From contig SXQV01000034.1 in assembly GCA_005792805.1 (NCBI GenBank), forward strand, positions 1-8,321: DNA of 8,321 nt, read 5' to 3'. This stretch comes from Methylococcaceae bacterium (lineage in GTDB: Bacteria > Pseudomonadota > Gammaproteobacteria > Methylococcales > Methylococcaceae). Under the pieces are notes generated by a model. It was not told the DNA's origin, did not search any database, and saw only the letters and a list, made by a program, of their open reading frames with translations. The translations under genes and the position numbers were made by a program. This document shows, in pieces, positions 5,314 through 8,321 of this stretch. The first letter of the stretch is position 1. Every line of letters begins with the position of its first letter.

Positions 5314-7038
5314 ATGGCCGGCAAAATTCCCGAGTATTTCATCCAGGATCTCCTTGTCCGTATCGATCTGGTCGACTTGATCGATGCGCGAGTTCCGCTA
5401 AAGCGCTCCGGCAGCAATTTCATGGCGCGCTGCCCGTTCCATAACGAAAAAACCCCCAGTTTTTCCGTCAATCGAGCTAAGCAGTTCTATTATTGTTTTG
5501 GCTGTGGTGCGCGTGGGACTGCGATCAGCTTTTTGATGGAGTACGACCGCCTCAGCTTTCCTGAGGCAGTTGAAACCCTGGCTGATACGCTTGGGCTGTC
5601 AGTTCCGCGAGAGCAGGGTGAAGGGCCGGACCGGAAAGCGGCGATGGAATCGGCCCAGGCGCTCCATGCGATTCTGGAGCAGGCCTGCCGTTTCTATCAG
5701 CATCTACTCAAAAATCATGCTGACGCCCGGCAGGCTGTTGAGTATCTTCGCCAGCGTGGGGTCAGCGGAGAGGTTGCGCGCCGGTATGCTCTCGGGTTTG
5801 CGCCGTCGGGCTATCAGAATCTCCCCGCCGACTGGTCGAGTGAGGTGATGCGGTCGGCAGGGCTAAAAACATCCTCGCCGTCTGGGCGAAGTCATGACTG
5901 GTTCCGTAATCGAATTATATTTCCGATCCGTGATCGCCGGGGTCGGGTTGCAGGCTTTGGTGGACGAATCATAGGTGAAGGCGTCCCCAAATACCTCAAC
6001 TCCCCGGAAACGGAAGTTTTCCACAAGCATCGGGAAGTTTACGGTTTGTATGAGTTGCTTGAGGCGCTACGCAAGCCAGATCTCATCGTTGTGGTTGAGG
6101 GGTACATGGACGTGATTGCGCTGGCCCAGTTTGGTATCCAGAATGCAGTGGCAACTTTGGGAACCGCGACCTCCAGTGATCAGGTTGGACTTTTGTTCCG
6201 TTACGCATCGACCATTGTCTTTTGCTTTGATGGGGATACTGCAGGCCGGAATGCGGCCTGGAAAGCTCTGGATTCAAGCCTCGCGCATCTCCGTGAAGGT
6301 CGTCATCTACGATTTTTGTTGTTGCCGGAGCGGCATGATCCAGATTCTATGGTGAGGGAGGAGGGCGCAGAGGCGTTTAGGCACCGTGTTGAAACGGCAC
6401 AGCCTTTTTCTGAGTACTTTTTTGATCATCTTGCCGAAGGACTTGATCTCGGTAACATCGAGGGTCGGTCGGCCTTGGTTGGCAAGGCCCAGCCGTTGAT
6501 TCATAAGTTGCCGCCCGGTGTGTTCAGGGAAATGATCGAGACTCGATTGGAGGCGTTGACAGATCATGCGCCCAAGGGTCCAGTGTCTGGTGGTCGTGGG
6601 GTGGACCACTCCAGGGATACCCGGCCAGCGGCTGGACGACCTTCAGCCATGCGAACGCTGCTTGCACTGCTTCTGCAGAATCCTAACCTCATTGAACATA
6701 TCGACTCGCAGGCAGCTGACCGGCTGTCACGAATCGATCGGCAAGGCCCGCTTGTTGGTGAGGTGATTGAATTTCTGCAAGCGCACCCGCACATCGCGGC
6801 GGGTGGGGTGATTGAAGGGTTCCGGGGTTTGCCCAGTAGCGACGTTATTTCTAGGCTGATTGCCTGGGATACCCAGGTTTCAGAGGACAAAATCGAAACG
6901 GCGTTTCTGGATTATCTCCGTCATCTCACAGAGGATCGGGTAAAAGAGCGCCGGTTTGAGACACTTATTAACAAGTCACGAGAGCAAAAGCTCTCACCCG
7001 ACGAACTCCAAGAGTTGAAACGGCTGACAAACCATTGA
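5314..7038 (+). CDS. dnaG: DNA primase
   Basis: DnaG makes the RNA primers of the replication fork and works with the DnaB helicase. The 574 residues compare with 581 in E. coli. The N-terminal zinc ribbon has Cys40, His43, Cys61 and Cys64, with PFHNEKTPSF (41-50) and YCFGCGARG (60-68). The RNA-polymerase core includes RGRVAGFGGRII (209-220) and KYLNSPETEVFHKHREVYGL (226-245). The TOPRIM centre is visible as VVEGYMD with Glu262, FDGD with Asp306 and Asp308, and HDPD with Asp342 and Asp344, matching E. coli E265, D309, D311, D345 and D347. A Gly/Pro/Arg-rich linker (about 417-446) precedes the helicase-binding C-terminal domain. ATG 5314 is fixed by the family start MAGKIPEYFIQDLL. It has no clear Shine-Dalgarno and lies behind a terminator-like hairpin, both consistent with the low primase level known for this operon. 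Confidence 0.97.
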   Translation: MAGKIPEYFIQDLLVRIDLVDLIDARVPLKRSGSNFMARCPFHNEKTPSFSVNRAKQFYYCFGCGARGTAISFLMEYDRLSFPEAVETLADTLGLSVPREQGEGPDRKAAMESAQALHAILEQACRFYQHLLKNHADARQAVEYLRQRGVSGEVARRYALGFAPSGYQNLPADWSSEVMRSAGLKTSSPSGRSHDWFRNRIIFPIRDRRGRVAGFGGRIIGEGVPKYLNSPETEVFHKHREVYGLYELLEALRKPDLIVVVEGYMDVIALAQFGIQNAVATLGTATSSDQVGLLFRYASTIVFCFDGDTAGRNAAWKALDSSLAHLREGRHLRFLLLPERHDPDSMVREEGAEAFRHRVETAQPFSEYFFDHLAEGLDLGNIEGRSALVGKAQPLIHKLPPGVFREMIETRLEALTDHAPKGPVSGGRGVDHSRDTRPAAGRPSAMRTLLALLLQNPNLIEHIDSQAADRLSRIDRQGPLVGEVIEFLQAHPHIAAGGVIEGFRGLPSSDVISRLIAWDTQVSEDKIETAFLDYLRHLTEDRVKERRFETLINKSREQKLSPDELQELKRLTNH

Positions 7039-7100
7039 GCGAATGGGCTGGTTGGCTCTTGTGGACGTTGTCTTCCTCGACCTTCGGATGCGTAACCAAT

Positions 7101-7129
7101 TTTAAATCGGGAGCTCTTTCCGCTATACT
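7101..7129 (+). promoter_or_regulatory. internal promoter upstream of rpoD
   Basis: TTTAAA (7101-7106; 4 of 6) and TATACT (7124-7129; 5 of 6) are spaced by 17 bases. Transcription would start near 7136, about 32 bases before the rpoD ATG. Separate promoters for the sigma gene within or after dnaG are known in E. coli. I see no heat-shock (sigma32) type element here. The remainder of the 7039-7167 spacer shows nothing else recognisable. Confidence 0.55.
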
Positions 7130-7142
7130 GCGGAGTTCCCGA
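7107..7142. repeat. imperfect inverted repeat around the rpoD -10 box
   Basis: TCGGGAGCTC (7107-7116) pairs with GAGTTCCCGA (7133-7142), ten positions with one G-T wobble. After a four-base bulge (7117-7120), CGC (7121-7123) pairs with GCG (7130-7132). The six-base loop is exactly TATACT, the proposed -10 hexamer. No U-tract follows, so it is not a normal intrinsic terminator. It may be an operator, or an RNA hairpin in dnaG read-through transcripts. Confidence 0.5.
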
Positions 7143-7167
7143 CCTTATACCAGATACGGGCTAGTTG

Positions 7168-8321
7168 ATGACTCCTGAACAGCAGCAATCGTTAAAAGAA
7201 CTCATTGCCAAAGGCAAGATGCAAGGTTACCTGACCTATTCGGAGGTAAACGACCATTTGCCAGGTGATGTTGTTGATCCCGAGCAGATGGAAGAGATCA
7301 TCTGCATGATTAATGATATGGGTATCGAAGTCCATGAGGACCGGCCCGATACCGACATGATTGCCGAAACCGCTGTGGTGACGGAGGACGATGAAGAAGA
7401 AGCGGCGGAAGTGGCTGCTGCCTTGGTGTCTTCTGTCGATACAGAACTTGGACGGACTACTGACCCCGTCCGCATGTATATGCGTGAAATGGGGACTGTG
7501 GAGCTTCTGACGCGGGAGGGCGAACTCAAGATCGCTAAGCGTATTGAGGCAGGTATCAACCTTGCTGCTAGCGAGTTGGTGCGTTTTCCTGCGGCCATGA
7601 ACCATTTTCTCAGTGCATTTGAAAGTGTTGAGAAAGGTGAGATGCGTCTGTCCGAGTTGATCTCGGATTTTTTCGATCCTAATGCCGATGATGCCCCCGT
7701 GGAGACGCAGTCAACTGCGGAGGAAGACGGCGGCGAGGATGACGTTGAGGAAGTGGCGGATACTGGTCCTGATCCGGAAGTAGTGAAGGAGAAACTGGTT
7801 GTTTTCTCTAAGCGATTCAAGACGGCGACTAATGCTCATAATAAGCATGGCGCACACCATGAAAAGACTCAGAAGGCCTTCGATGCGTTGGCCGAGAGTT
7901 TTATGGAATTTAAAAAAACGCCGGTTTTTTTCAAGGAACTCACCGACATGTTACGTCGGACGGTCGAAAAGGTCCGGGAAGAAGAGCGTTTCATACAGGA
8001 GTGCTTTGTCAATAAAAGTCGAGTGCCGCGTGCGGAGTTCATTGCCTCGTTTATCGGGAATGAATCGAATCTCGACTGGTTGACATCCTGGCTCGAATCC
8101 GGAAAGTCTTATGCGACGACATTGTCTGCTCATGCGGAACATATTCGTTTGGCACAATCGCGGCTTGGTCAGATAGAAAAAGAAAGCTTGATTTCTATCA
8201 AGGACATCAAGGATATCAATCGCCGGGTATCGATCGGTGAGATTCAGGCCAGAGCCGCTAAAAAAGAAATGATCGAGGCAAATCTCCGTCTCGTTATTTC
8301 TATCGCTAAGAAATACACTAA
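7168..8321 (+). CDS. rpoD: RNA polymerase primary sigma factor sigma70, N-terminal part, cut by the window edge
   Basis: RpoD directs RNA polymerase to housekeeping promoters. The window holds 384 complete codons of an expected ~610 or so. Region 1.1 is clear: LKELIAKGKMQGYLTYSEVN (9-28), DHLPGDVVDPEQ (29-40) and MINDMGIEV (48-56), followed by an acidic stretch (about 73-81). Region 1.2 has TTDPVRMYMREMGTVELLTR (97-116). The large non-conserved region runs from about 132 to 365, with a very acidic linker at 185-205, and ends in IKDINRRVSIGEIQARAAKK (347-366). Region 2.1 begins with EMIEANLRLVISIAKKYT (367-384) and is then cut; regions 2.2 to 4.2 lie to the right. ATG 7168 has only a weak GGG seven bases upstream, but the N-terminus agrees with the family. 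The gene is the last visible member of the rpsU-yqeY-dnaG-rpoD operon, 129 bases after dnaG. Confidence 0.96.
   Translation, partial: MTPEQQQSLKELIAKGKMQGYLTYSEVNDHLPGDVVDPEQMEEIICMINDMGIEVHEDRPDTDMIAETAVVTEDDEEEAAEVAAALVSSVDTELGRTTDPVRMYMREMGTVELLTREGELKIAKRIEAGINLAASELVRFPAAMNHFLSAFESVEKGEMRLSELISDFFDPNADDAPVETQSTAEEDGGEDDVEEVADTGPDPEVVKEKLVVFSKRFKTATNAHNKHGAHHEKTQKAFDALAESFMEFKKTPVFFKELTDMLRRTVEKVREEERFIQECFVNKSRVPRAEFIASFIGNESNLDWLTSWLESGKSYATTLSAHAEHIRLAQSRLGQIEKESLISIKDIKDINRRVSIGEIQARAAKKEMIEANLRLVISIAKKYT

Noticed and set aside
7107..7142. Intrinsic terminator between dnaG and rpoD
   Set aside because: The hairpin is followed by CCTTATACC with no U-tract, and it contains a good -10 box.
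7236..7820. Long minus-strand open frame (194 codons) opposite rpoD
   Set aside because: Its product is Ser/Thr-rich low complexity, as expected from the antisense of acidic sigma70 codons; the plus strand is unmistakable RpoD.
1..8321. Mobile element, CRISPR array, defence or toxin-antitoxin system
   Set aside because: No transposase, integrase, direct-repeat array, attachment-site duplication beside the tRNA, or small paired toxin genes are seen; every sizeable coding region is a chromosomal housekeeping or pterin gene.

Overview
The window is an ordinary, gene-dense stretch of a bacterial chromosome, most likely from a gammaproteobacterium. Two things point there: the housekeeping proteins resemble their Escherichia coli/Pseudomonas counterparts closely, and the order folK-folB / plsY / tsaD / rpsU-yqeY-dnaG-rpoD matches the arrangement I recall from Pseudomonas-like genomes. 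I cannot name the genus. No mobile element, CRISPR array, phage gene, toxin-antitoxin pair or defence system is visible.

Layout from left to right. Positions 1-38 hold the 5' part of a tRNA-Pro (anticodon GGG) on the minus strand, with a strong sigma70-type promoter at 48-77. On the plus strand follow a RibD C-terminal-domain-like reductase (208-1059) and a pteridine reductase of the FolM/PTR1 type (1063-1800). On the minus strand lies folB-folK (2643 down to 1793), which meets the pteridine reductase tail to tail with an 8-base overlap. plsY (2727-3320, plus) diverges from folB and converges on tsaD (4345 down to 3329, minus). tsaD diverges from the macromolecular synthesis operon rpsU-yqeY-dnaG-rpoD (4458 to the right edge, plus); rpoD is cut by the window end.

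Functionally there are two blocks. The left block is pterin/folate metabolism: FolB and FolK make and pyrophosphorylate 6-hydroxymethyl-dihydropterin, and the PTR1-like protein reduces pterins. The adjacent RibD-like reductase has no deaminase domain, so its substrate is open, but its pairing suggests a pterin- or folate-linked job. The right block couples translation (bS21, TsaD tRNA modification), replication initiation (DnaG primase) and transcription (RpoD), with PlsY for phospholipid synthesis. Transcriptional control inside the right block appears layered: a promoter before rpsU, a terminator-like hairpin after yqeY, a structured dnaG leader, and a separate promoter before rpoD whose -10 hexamer lies in the loop of an imperfect inverted repeat.

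I found no undescribed biological system. The points most worth checking are the RibD-like/PTR1-like reductase pair, the inverted repeat around the rpoD promoter, the competing stems before dnaG, and the unusual C-terminal tail of bS21.
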